Assembly (NCBI GenBank): GCA_044375105.1
Contig: JBILNK010000060.1
Span: forward strand, 1 to 22,762
Direction of reading: 5' to 3'
DNA from: JBIKLM01 sp044375105
GTDB taxonomy: Bacteria; Planctomycetota; UBA1135; GCA-002686595
DNA length: 22,762 bases
The notes below the pieces were generated by a model. That model saw only the letters and a list, made by a program, of their open reading frames with translations, was not told the DNA's origin and made no database searches. This document shows, piece by piece, positions 14,840 to 21,743 of the stretch (its first letter is position 1; every line of letters begins with the position of its first letter). Both the position numbers and the translations under genes were made by a program.

Positions 14840-17644
14840 TCAGCGCGTTTCCCCCTTGGACCAGGCCTCGCGCAGCTGGGCCTCCAGGGCCGCGATGCGC
14901 TCTTCCAGGTCGGCCAGGCGCGCCGGGTCGGGCGCGCCCGGCGCTTCGCGCTCCTGCTCCAGTTCGAAGCGCAGGGCCAGCAGTGCGTCGATCGAGGCCT
15001 GCAAGGCGCTGGCCGGTTGGAGCTGGCCCTCGAAGGCCGCCTGATGGCGGGCGTAGAGCGCGGCGAAGTCGCGGAACTCCGGGTCCGGGTCGGCCTCGGC
15101 GATGCGCTGGATCCAGGCCCCCAGGGCGCGCGGGTCCGTGCCCCGGGCGAAGTAGGAGCGCCGCAGCAGCTCGGCGAACTGGGCCAGCGCCATGGCGCGC
15201 TGCAGGCCGATCGGGGCTTGCTCGGCGGCCGAGTGGGCCATGGCCGGGGTGATCGCCAGCTCGAGCTCGGTGGCGCCCGGAGCGCCGGCGCCGTCCGGAT
15301 CGGCCGCGGGCGGCAGATAGCGCACCCGCAGGGTGGCCAGGCGGGCCGCGGACGCGCCGTCGTCCTGGCCCGCGGCGAAGCGCAGGCCGCGCAGGCGATA
15401 CAGGGCCACCACGGTGCGGCCGGCGGGCACCTCGCCGGCGTCGACCGCGTCGTCGCGGAACGAGCGATCGGCCAGCTGGCGGTTCTCGTAGCCCACCTGG
15501 CGATAGCTCTCGACCTGCTGCGGATCGAACTCGAGCTGGAGCTTGACGTCCTTGGCCACGGTCAAGAACGCGCCGGTGAAGTTCTCGACGAAGGCCCGGC
15601 GGCCCTCGGCGGCGTCGTCGACGTAGTTGCACACCCCGTCGCCGCGGTCGGCGAGCTGCTCCAGGAAGGCATCGTTGTGGTTGCCGAGCCCCACGCCGAT
15701 GGTGTTCAGGTAGATGCCGCGGGCGCGCTGCTCGGCCACTTGCGCGAGCAAGCCTTCGGCGCTGGTTTCGCCGATGTTGCCCACGCCGTCGGAGAGCAGC
15801 ACCACGCGGCTTTGCTGCGCGGGATCGAGGCTGGCCACGGCGCGCTGGTACCCGGCGACCAGGCCCGCTTCCACGTTGGTGCCGCCCGCGGGCGTCAGGC
15901 TGTCGATCGCCGCGGCGATGCGGCCGCGCTGATCGCCGGAGGTCGCGGGCAGGACTTCGCGGGCTTCGTTGGAAAAAGCCACCAGGGACAGGGTGTCGCG
16001 GGAATCGAGCCGCGTGGCCAGCTGGTGCAGGCAGGCCTGGACCAGCTCGAGGCGCCCGTCGCGCTCCATGGAGCCCGAGGTGTCGACCACGAAGTGCAGC
16101 GCCAGGGGCGGGCGCTGGGCCTCCGGCACCGACTTGGCCCGCACCACGACGCGCAGCAGCCACTCTTCGGCGGCGAAGGGGCTCGGGGCCAGGTCGGCGT
16201 GCAGGGCGAAGACGCCCTGGGCGGGCGGCGGCACGGCGGGATCGAAGGCGTTGATGAACTCCTCCGGTCGCACCGCGTCGCGCTCCGGCAGATAGCCCTG
16301 GTCGAGCAGCGCCCGGCACAGGGTGTAGGAGGCCGTGTCGACGTCGCTGGCGAAGGTCGAGAGCGGATCGACCCGCGTGGCCACGAAGGGGCGCGTGCCC
16401 CATTGGCGGAAGAACATGGCGTCCAGGCTCTCGCCGGGCTGGCGACGGCAGTTTTCCAGCAAGCGGTCGAGCTCGCGCTGACGCTCCTGGCGCTGGGTCA
16501 GGCGCTCCAGGGCCGCGCGGCCCGCGGCGTCCTCGAGGTCGCCGGCGTAATCGGACGGCAGGTAACCGAGGCCGATCAGGAACCCGGCCAGCCCCGCGGG
16601 TTCGAGGCCCAGACGGCGGGCCAGTTCGGTCGCGGAGTCCAAGGGACCTGCGGCCCGCGAATCGCGCTGTCCCGCGCGGCTCTGATCCCCGAAAAGGCGC
16701 CCGACCAGCGGAACCTCGGCCAGCAGGGGCGACCCTTCGCCGTCCGCAGCCGCATCCGGCACCTCGCCTTGGGAGGCTGGCCCTTCCAGCTCGTCGAAGA
16801 GCTCGAGGCGCTCGATCCGCGGCGCGTCGAAGACATTTGACGTGCTGCCCTTGAAATCGCCCTGGCCAGCGCCGCCGGCGAGGCCCGCGAGTTCGCCCGG
16901 TACAGCCGTGTCTTCGACCATTACGGGTCCGTAGCCAAGAGCTCGCAACGCCTGTAGTTTCTCTCGGGACCACGGAGCTTGCTCTTCGTCAGCTCGCCCG
17001 CCGGACCCGGCCCGCTTGCCCTCCGTGCGGCTGGTGGCCACCGGGCGCTCAGCCCCGGCGATGCCGATCACGTTGTTGAATTGGTCCGAGTTGAACGGCG
17101 ATTCCGGCTCAGCGACGGCTGGCGCGCTCGCGGCCCCCTCGAGGCGGTTCCCGGCCGGCGCCTGCGCAGCCCCTCCGGCCCGGACCGATCCCGCGGAATT
17201 GGCCGGCGCCGCGCCGGGCGGCGGGGCCTGGGCGATGCGGGTCTCCGCGGACCGGCCGAGGCGCGCCGCGTCGCGGCCCAGCAGCGCCCAGGCGGCCCCC
17301 ACGGTCAGGAGCAGCGCAGCGGCGCTGGCCAGCTGCACGGGCCGACGCCGCACGGGACGGGCGGCCTTGGAAAGGCGCGCGCGCGCCACGGCGCTGAGCT
17401 CGGGCCGCGCGCTCGTGCGCAGCAGCCCCAGGGTTGCGCCGAGGCGCTCCGCCAAGGCGGCCAGTTCGGCGTCCCGTTGGATCTCGTTGGCCATGGCCGC
17501 GGACTCCTCGGCGTCCAGCTCGCCGAAGAGGTAGGCGACCAGGCGCGCCTCGCGCTCGCTGGCGGCGCCAGGCCCGGCCTCCGCCGGGGGACCTGCGTAG
17601 GGGCGCTCTTGCCCGTGAGCTCCGGAATCGGATCGTGCCTGCAT
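14840..17644 (-). CDS. Membrane-anchored YfbK/VWA protein with anti-sigma-like N-terminus
   Basis: A 934-residue protein. Residues about 33-70 (LVAYLFGELDAEE and following) resemble anti-sigma domains but lack zinc-binding Cys/His. A membrane segment covers about 105-122. A long low-complexity region follows. Residues about 425-470 contain LSTFASDVDTASYTLCRALL and VRPEEFINAF, typical of the YfbK N-terminal domain. The VWA domain starts near 514 with the MIDAS motif DTSGSM (Asp521, Ser523, Ser525), continued by GGTN (587-590) and LLSDG (616-620). A DUF3520-like region with VAKDVKLQLEFDP and VALYRLRG follows, and the last residues form a possible coiled coil. The VWA part should bind divalent metal and a protein partner outside the cytoplasm. 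It starts 4 nt after the ECF sigma gene, so it probably restrains that factor. A secretin-like LLAEVPLVGRLFG occurs at about 307-319. Confidence 0.9.
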   Translation of the reverse strand: MQARSDSGAHGQERPYAGPPAEAGPGAASEREARLVAYLFGELDAEESAAMANEIQRDAELAALAERLGATLGLLRTSARPELSAVARARLSKAARPVRRRPVQLASAAALLLTVGAAWALLGRDAARLGRSAETRIAQAPPPGAAPANSAGSVRAGGAAQAPAGNRLEGAASAPAVAEPESPFNSDQFNNVIGIAGAERPVATSRTEGKRAGSGGRADEEQAPWSREKLQALRALGYGPVMVEDTAVPGELAGLAGGAGQGDFKGSTSNVFDAPRIERLELFDELEGPASQGEVPDAAADGEGSPLLAEVPLVGRLFGDQSRAGQRDSRAAGPLDSATELARRLGLEPAGLAGFLIGLGYLPSDYAGDLEDAAGRAALERLTQRQERQRELDRLLENCRRQPGESLDAMFFRQWGTRPFVATRVDPLSTFASDVDTASYTLCRALLDQGYLPERDAVRPEEFINAFDPAVPPPAQGVFALHADLAPSPFAAEEWLLRVVVRAKSVPEAQRPPLALHFVVDTSGSMERDGRLELVQACLHQLATRLDSRDTLSLVAFSNEAREVLPATSGDQRGRIAAAIDSLTPAGGTNVEAGLVAGYQRAVASLDPAQQSRVVLLSDGVGNIGETSAEGLLAQVAEQRARGIYLNTIGVGLGNHNDAFLEQLADRGDGVCNYVDDAAEGRRAFVENFTGAFLTVAKDVKLQLEFDPQQVESYRQVGYENRQLADRSFRDDAVDAGEVPAGRTVVALYRLRGLRFAAGQDDGASAARLATLRVRYLPPAADPDGAGAPGATELELAITPAMAHSAAEQAPIGLQRAMALAQFAELLRRSYFARGTDPRALGAWIQRIAEADPDPEFRDFAALYARHQAAFEGQLQPASALQASIDALLALRFELEQEREAPGAPDPARLADLEERIAALEAQLREAWSKGETR

Positions 17645-17648
17645 GCTG

Positions 17649-18299
17649 TCAGCTCCCTGCGCCTTCGCCGGCGCGTGTGTCGTGTGCGCTCGAAACGCCC
17701 TCGGGCAACCAATGGTTCAAGTCGCGGGACAGCGACTTGAGCCCCTCTGCGATCAACCAGCCGACCGTGCCGATCTGCTTGCCGGTCAAGGCGGCGATCT
17801 GCTTGTAGCTCTGCTCTCCGAACAAACGCAGGGCCAGCACCTCGCGCTGCGCGGCGGGCAGGCGCGCCAGGCCGCGCTCGACCGCGGCGCGGGTGTCCTC
17901 CGCTTCGACCGCCAGGGCCTCGCTGGGCACGGCCTCGGGGCGGGCCTGCTCGGTTTCTCGGCGCTGGCGCCGCCCGGAACTCCTCAACGCATCCATGCAC
18001 AGGTTGTGGGTCACGCGGTGCAGCCAGGACGACAGCAGCGACCGCGAGGAAGGCTCCTCTGGCCCGGTGAATCCGCGCAGCTCCGGCGGCTTGGCGAGCA
18101 GGCGCAGGAAGGTCTCCTGCACCTGGTCCTCGGCGGCGGCGGGGTCGCGCAGCAGCGCCCGCGCGTGGGCCAGCAGGGCGCCGGCGTGGCGGGCCACCAG
18201 CCCATCGAAGGCCCGCACCTCCCCCGCCAGCCAGCGGGCGAGCAGGCGCTCGTCGGGCTCGGCGGCGGGTTGGGGTGCGGCGGCGTTGTCGGGCGGCAT
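17649..18299 (-). CDS. ECF-family RNA polymerase sigma factor
   Basis: A 216-residue sigma-70 family protein. Region 2 covers about residues 17-100, with RWLAGEVRAFDGLVARHAGAL, then AAAEDQVQETFLRLL and the helix SSWLHRVTHNLCMDALR. Region 4 covers about 143-195, with RLPAAQREVLALRLFGEQSYKQIAALTG, a helix-turn-helix, followed by GTVGWLIAEGLKSL. No region 3 lies between, which marks it as extracytoplasmic-function type. The ATG at 18297-18299 gives a normal N-terminus. It is the first gene of a two-gene operon; 4 nt separate it from the membrane VWA protein with the anti-sigma-like domain. A long palindrome lies just upstream. The regulon is unknown, and no copy of a clear ECF -35/-10 pair could be identified. 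Confidence 0.95.
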   Translation of the reverse strand: MPPDNAAAPQPAAEPDERLLARWLAGEVRAFDGLVARHAGALLAHARALLRDPAAAEDQVQETFLRLLAKPPELRGFTGPEEPSSRSLLSSWLHRVTHNLCMDALRSSGRRQRRETEQARPEAVPSEALAVEAEDTRAAVERGLARLPAAQREVLALRLFGEQSYKQIAALTGKQIGTVGWLIAEGLKSLSRDLNHWLPEGVSSAHDTRAGEGAGS

Positions 18300-18657
18300 G
18301 GGCGAGAGGGTCGGCGGCGGGCCTCGCGCGAGGCCTCGGCCGCCCGTCCGGGGCCTGGAACGGCCCGCCGGTGGGATTTCTTGGGGAATCGGGCTCGGAA
18401 AAGCGCCCGGCCCCGCGGCGTCCCGCGGCTCGGAGAGGTTTTGTGGGTCCCGGCCCCTCCCGCGGCGCGGCGTGGCGCAGCCCGGTGGGCGTCCCCCGGC
18501 GGGAAAACGCGCGCGATTCCGAGCTCCCGGGACAGGGCGTCGGCGTCTAGGCGCTGCCCAGGGGTCGTGCTACGCCGGCGTCCGGCCCGCTGGGAGCGAA
18601 TCCTGGAGCGGGGGCCTAGAGTCTCTGCCCCGCCGGCCGACCGGCCCGCGACCGCCC
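18300..18657. other. 358-nt divergent intergenic region
   Basis: This stretch lies between the minus-strand ECF sigma gene and the plus-strand agmatinase-family gene. No gene is credible in it. It holds a nested palindrome at 18313-18344, an AT-richer patch GGGATTTCTTGGGGAAT at about 18372-18388 that may belong to the sigma promoter, and a TAGAGT box (18617-18622) 35 nt before the agmatinase ATG. Confidence 0.45.
18313..18344. promoter_or_regulatory. Nested palindrome upstream of ECF sigma gene
   Basis: The inner element GGCCTCGCGCGAGGCC (18320-18335) is a perfect 16-bp palindrome. Outer arms GGCGGC (18313-18318) and GCCGCC (18339-18344) also pair. It begins 14 nt upstream of the sigma-factor start codon, so it is either an operator or a stem in the mRNA leader. 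Confidence 0.4.
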
Positions 18658-19707
18658 ATGAGCCGAGCCGACTTCGACCCCAACGCCGCCGCCCGCCCCG
18701 ACTCCGGTCCCTACGGCCTGGACCACGGCCCCGCGGAGGCCGCCGTGCATCTGATCCCGGTGGGCTTCGACGCCACCACCTCCTACCGGCCGGGCACCGC
18801 CGCGGGGCCCGAGGCGATCCTGGCCGCCAGCCACCAGGTGGATCTGTATTGCCGCTTGTTCGGCCGGCCCTACGAACAAGGCATCGCCTGGATCGAGCCG
18901 CCGGCCGCCATCGCGCAGCTGCAGAACCAGGCCTTCGCCCCGGCGCGCCGCATCGTCGCCGCCGGCGGACGCATCGCCGGCGACGCGGACCTGGCCAGCG
19001 ACCTGGCGGCGGTCAACCGCGCCTCGGCCGCGCTCAACCTGGAGGTCGAGCGCCTGGTGGCGGCGAGCCTGGAGGCCGGCAAGCTGCCGGTCCTGATCGG
19101 CGGCGACCACGCGGTGCCCTTCGGGGCCATCCGGGCCTGCGCGCGCTTGCACCCGGGCCTGGGGGTCCTGCATTTCGACGCCCACGCGGACCTGCGCCGG
19201 GCCTACGAGGGCTTCGACTGGTCCCACGCGTCGATCCTCGACAACGTGACCACGCGCATCCCCGAGGTCGGGCGCGTCGTGCAGGTCGGCATCCGCGACC
19301 TGTGCGACGAGGAGCGCGAGCGCATCGAAGGCTCCGCGGGCCGCATCCACACGCTCTACGACGACCAGTGGGCCCGCGCCCGTGCCGAAGGCAGCTCGCT
19401 GGTGGGCCTGATCCGCAAGACCTTGGATCGGCTGCCGGAGAAGGTCTATGTGACCTTCGACGTGGACGGCCTCGAGCCCGCCCTGTGCCCCGGCACCGGA
19501 ACGCCGGTGCCCGGGGGCCTGTCCTGGGGCGAGACCGGGCTGTGGCTCGAAGAGCTGGCGAGGAGCGGCCGGCGCATCGTGGGCCTGGACCTGGTAGAGG
19601 TGGCGCCCGGCGCCGCCGACCCGGCCGGCCTCGACTCCTGGGACGCGATCGTGGGCGCCCGGCTGCTCTACCGCCTGATCGGCTGCGCCCTGGCGAGCCG
19701 CGGCTGA
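18658..19707 (+). CDS. Agmatinase/arginase-family ureohydrolase
   Basis: A 349-residue member of the ureohydrolase superfamily, which uses two Mn(II) ions to hydrolyse guanidino compounds to an amine and urea. All metal-ligand blocks are present: IGGDHAVPFGA (His151), LHFDAHADLR (Asp174, His176, Asp178), and YVTFDVDGLEPALCPGTGTPVPGG (Asp268, Asp270). The N-terminal SYRPGTAAGPEAI is the usual opening motif. The PGTGTPVPGG form is commonest in agmatinase and related enzymes, but the substrate cannot be fixed from sequence; guanidinobutyrase and other guanidino hydrolases remain possible. The ATG at 18658 is chosen because the frame upstream runs antisense through the sigma-factor gene. A DUF4870-like gene follows at 22 nt. 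A TAGAGT box precedes it by 35 nt. Confidence 0.92.
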   Translation: MSRADFDPNAAARPDSGPYGLDHGPAEAAVHLIPVGFDATTSYRPGTAAGPEAILAASHQVDLYCRLFGRPYEQGIAWIEPPAAIAQLQNQAFAPARRIVAAGGRIAGDADLASDLAAVNRASAALNLEVERLVAASLEAGKLPVLIGGDHAVPFGAIRACARLHPGLGVLHFDAHADLRRAYEGFDWSHASILDNVTTRIPEVGRVVQVGIRDLCDEERERIEGSAGRIHTLYDDQWARARAEGSSLVGLIRKTLDRLPEKVYVTFDVDGLEPALCPGTGTPVPGGLSWGETGLWLEELARSGRRIVGLDLVEVAPGAADPAGLDSWDAIVGARLLYRLIGCALASRG

Positions 19708-19729
19708 AGTCAAGGGGCCCTCGAAGGCA

Positions 19730-20134
19730 ATGCCCGTGCAGTCCGCCCGCAACCCCGGATATCGCGGCGACACCTGGCGCGCTTGGGCCGCCCTGGCCCA
19801 CGCCTCCAGCGCGCTCAAGCTGATCTCCTTCGGCACCCTGTCGCTGCTGGTGCCGTTGCTGGTGTGGTGGTTCCTGGGCCCGCGGGACGAGCGCCTCGAG
19901 CGCCATGCCCGGCGCGCCTTCGACCTGCAGGTGACCTTGGCGGGGCCCTACCTGCTCGGGCTGCTGCTGCTGCGCTTGGCCCCGGTGCTGCTGGTGTTCG
20001 CTTGGGCGCCGCTGCTGTTGGCCACCCTGGCCCTCGACGCGTGGCTGAGCCTGCGCAACACCCGCGGGGCCCAGGCCGGCGCCGAGGTCTACCAGCCCCT
20101 GCCGCTGGCGATCCTGCCCCGGCGTCGGGCCTAG
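19730..20134 (+). CDS. DUF4870-like small membrane protein
   Basis: A 134-residue protein with an opening TWRAWAALAHASSALKL and three hydrophobic segments (about 29-48, 70-88 and 89-108). The order 'RxWAALAH...G...LxPLLVW...D...ERHARRAFDLQVTL' follows the DUF4870 family, whose members are small inner-membrane proteins of unknown function. In place of the usual Asn in 'ALNFQ' it has FDLQ. It lies 22 nt after the agmatinase-family gene, with AAGGGG and GAAGG as possible ribosome-binding sites, so cotranscription is likely. There is no visible functional link to guanidine metabolism. Confidence 0.72.
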   Translation: MPVQSARNPGYRGDTWRAWAALAHASSALKLISFGTLSLLVPLLVWWFLGPRDERLERHARRAFDLQVTLAGPYLLGLLLLRLAPVLLVFAWAPLLLATLALDAWLSLRNTRGAQAGAEVYQPLPLAILPRRRA

Positions 20135-20330
20135 GGAGCGCGCTGCGCGGGGTGCGGCGCGGGAGCGGGGCTGCCGCAGCTGTCCCTGGGCCGCGCCGAA
20201 CGGCGCGCCGAGAGCGGAACGGGGCGGGCTCGCTGGGGACGCCGAGGCACAGAAAACGGCGCGCGGGAGCGCGCTGATGCGCGGCGATGGGCGCGCTCGA
20301 GAGCGGCCGAGGGCGCCCGCGGGCCCAGCG

Positions 20331-20336
20331 TAGTCT
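20331..20336 (+). promoter_or_regulatory. Possible -10 box TAGTCT before SEC-C/exosortase pair
   Basis: TAGTCT ends 9 nt before the ATG at 20346, which would give a nearly leaderless transcript. It resembles TAGAGT (18617), TAGCCT (21711) and TAGCGT (14590-14585, minus). No -35 element was recognised. Confidence 0.25.
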
Positions 20337-20345
20337 CGCCGGCCC

Positions 20346-21149
20346 ATGGGACCCGCGATCCGTTCGAAGGCGGCGTCAGGCTCCGCGGCCCGCACCCGGG
20401 CTGCCGATCCGGGGCGCTCGGATTCCGGTGCGCCTCGACCGAAGCTCTACTCCGCGCCGCTGGCGCTGGACCGCGGACTTCTGCTGCGCGTCGGGCTCGC
20501 TTTCGCGGCCGCTTTGTTGCTCTACGCGCCCCTGCGGGACGGGCATCGGCACTTCGCCCTGGCCTGGGCCTGCGCGCTGCTCGGCGACCAGAGCGGGCTC
20601 GGGCTGGTGTGGGTCGCGGGGCCCCACGATGCGCGCATCCTGGGCGGCTGCCAGCGCGAGGTCAGCGTCACGCTGACCGACACGACCTTGGACACGGCCT
20701 TGGCGGGCATCGTGCTGTTGCCGGCCCTGGCCTTCGCGCGGCGCGGAGTTCTCTGGCCGGGGCTGCGCCGCCTGGGCCGCTGGACCCTGACGCTGCTGCT
20801 GTTGCAAGGACCGCAGCTGGCGCTGCTCGGCTGGGCGGCGGGGCAGCGCTTGACCGGCGTCGCCAGCGGCTGGTCGCGGGCCGCCGAGCTGGCCGGCAAC
20901 GCCGCCGGATGGGGCTTGCCGCTGCTGATCGCCGCCTTTTCGGCGGCGCGCGGGGCTGCGGCTGCGGGGCGAATCGAGGGCTCTGGCGAGGTTTTGAAGG
21001 GGCCGGGGCCGGGCGGCGCCGCGCCGCGCAGCGGGGCCGGCGCGGGCCCCGGGCAAGCGCCACCCTCGGCCCGCTCGAGGCGTGCTGAGTGCGCCTGCGG
21101 CTCGGGCAAACGCTGGCGGCGTTGCTGCGGGAGGGCCTCGCGAGGATGA
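20346..21149 (+). CDS. Membrane protein with C-terminal SEC-C zinc motif, exosortase partner candidate
   Basis: A 267-residue protein. After about 40 basic, low-complexity residues come hydrophobic segments at about 46-62, 70-80, 116-131, 147-166 and 186-200. Between the second and third lies a polar stretch with VSVTLTDTTLDT. A Gly/Pro/Ala-rich tail (about 203-245) leads to ECACGSGKRWRRCCG, a full SEC-C motif with Cys249, Cys251, Cys260 and Cys261, known from SecA and many other proteins as a zinc-binding element. The stop overlaps the exosortase ATG (ATGA, 21146-21149). The membrane part resembles in layout the exosortase H-associated membrane proteins, but I cannot confirm homology. With this topology the SEC-C tail would probably be cytoplasmic and could bind a ribosome, SecA or nucleic acid; this is inference. 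Confidence 0.6.
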   Translation: MGPAIRSKAASGSAARTRAADPGRSDSGAPRPKLYSAPLALDRGLLLRVGLAFAAALLLYAPLRDGHRHFALAWACALLGDQSGLGLVWVAGPHDARILGGCQREVSVTLTDTTLDTALAGIVLLPALAFARRGVLWPGLRRLGRWTLTLLLLQGPQLALLGWAAGQRLTGVASGWSRAAELAGNAAGWGLPLLIAAFSAARGAAAAGRIEGSGEVLKGPGPGGAAPRSGAGAGPGQAPPSARSRRAECACGSGKRWRRCCGRASRG

Positions 21150-21643
21150 GGAATCCGTACCTCAGACTGGCCCTGGGCCTGGCGATCGCAGCAGCCGTCG
21201 AGTCGCTTGGGTTTCTGCTCAGCGGGGAGCTCTTGACCGGCACGGCACGGGTCTTCGGCGCACTGCTGGAGGCGCTCGGCACCCCGGCCCGCGTCGAGGG
21301 CACGCGGGTCAGCGCCGGCGCGCGCGCCTTCGTGGTCGTGGCGGAGTGCACCGCGATCACGCCGATCGCGCTGCTGTGGGGCGCCCTGGCCGCCTATCCC
21401 GGCGCGGGTAGGCGTCGCCTGGGCGGGGCCCTCGCCGGCGCGCTGGCCTTGCTGGCGCTCAACCAAGCGCGTTTGCTCGGGCTCTGGCAGGTGGCCGAGC
21501 GCTGGCCGGAGCGTTTCGACTTCGCGCACCTTTACCTGGGACAGGGCTTGATGATGCTGGCGGTGCTGCTGCTGTTCGTGGCCAGCGCCGCCGGCCCCGG
21601 GCGCGGCTCGATCAATCTTCGCTCAAGGACGCCACAAAACTGA
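21146..21643 (+). CDS. Exosortase/archaeosortase-family protein (XrtH-like)
   Basis: A 165-residue polytopic membrane protein. The family's catalytic triad is visible: Cys68 in VVVAECTAITP, Arg109 in LLALNQARLLGLW, and His128 in FDFAHLYLGQGLMM. The last motif and the short length are closest to exosortase H. Exosortases are membrane transpeptidases that cut C-terminal sorting signals, such as PEP-CTERM, and pass the protein to a cell-surface acceptor. The ATG at 21146 is preferred because it forms ATGA with the stop of the SEC-C gene and places the first helix directly after it; an upstream GTG at 21089 would add 19 residues. Cys68 is followed by Thr-Ala where XrtH proteins as I recall them have Asn-Gly. 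No sorting-signal substrate is complete within this window. Confidence 0.78.
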   Translation: MRNPYLRLALGLAIAAAVESLGFLLSGELLTGTARVFGALLEALGTPARVEGTRVSAGARAFVVVAECTAITPIALLWGALAAYPGAGRRRLGGALAGALALLALNQARLLGLWQVAERWPERFDFAHLYLGQGLMMLAVLLLFVASAAGPGRGSINLRSRTPQN

Positions 21644-21710
21644 GCAAAGCGGCCTCGAGGCGCGCGAGATTTCTACACAGGCTTGATTCGGAGCGCGGCC
21701 TGCGGGCGCC

Positions 21711-21716
21711 TAGCCT
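21711..21716 (+). promoter_or_regulatory. Possible -10 box before phoX-like gene
   Basis: TAGCCT ends 27 nt before the ATG at 21744. TTGATT at 21683-21688 could be a -35 element, but the 22-nt spacer is too long for a standard promoter, so this is a weak call. Confidence 0.22.
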
Positions 21717-21743
21717 CGACTTAGCCCCCAGTCGATCTCCCCC

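Noticed and set aside
14576..16840. A 754-codon plus-strand frame antisense to the VWA gene
   Set aside because: It is a shadow of the strongly supported VWA gene, with no recognisable domain.
17893..18657. N-terminal extension of the agmatinase-family gene
   Set aside because: The extension lies antisense to the sigma-factor gene and is unlike any ureohydrolase; the ATG at 18658 gives the normal length.
20134..20276. 12-bp direct repeat GGGAGCGCGCTG at 20134-20145 and 20265-20276
   Set aside because: Short GC-rich words repeat by chance at this composition; there is no associated structure or third copy.
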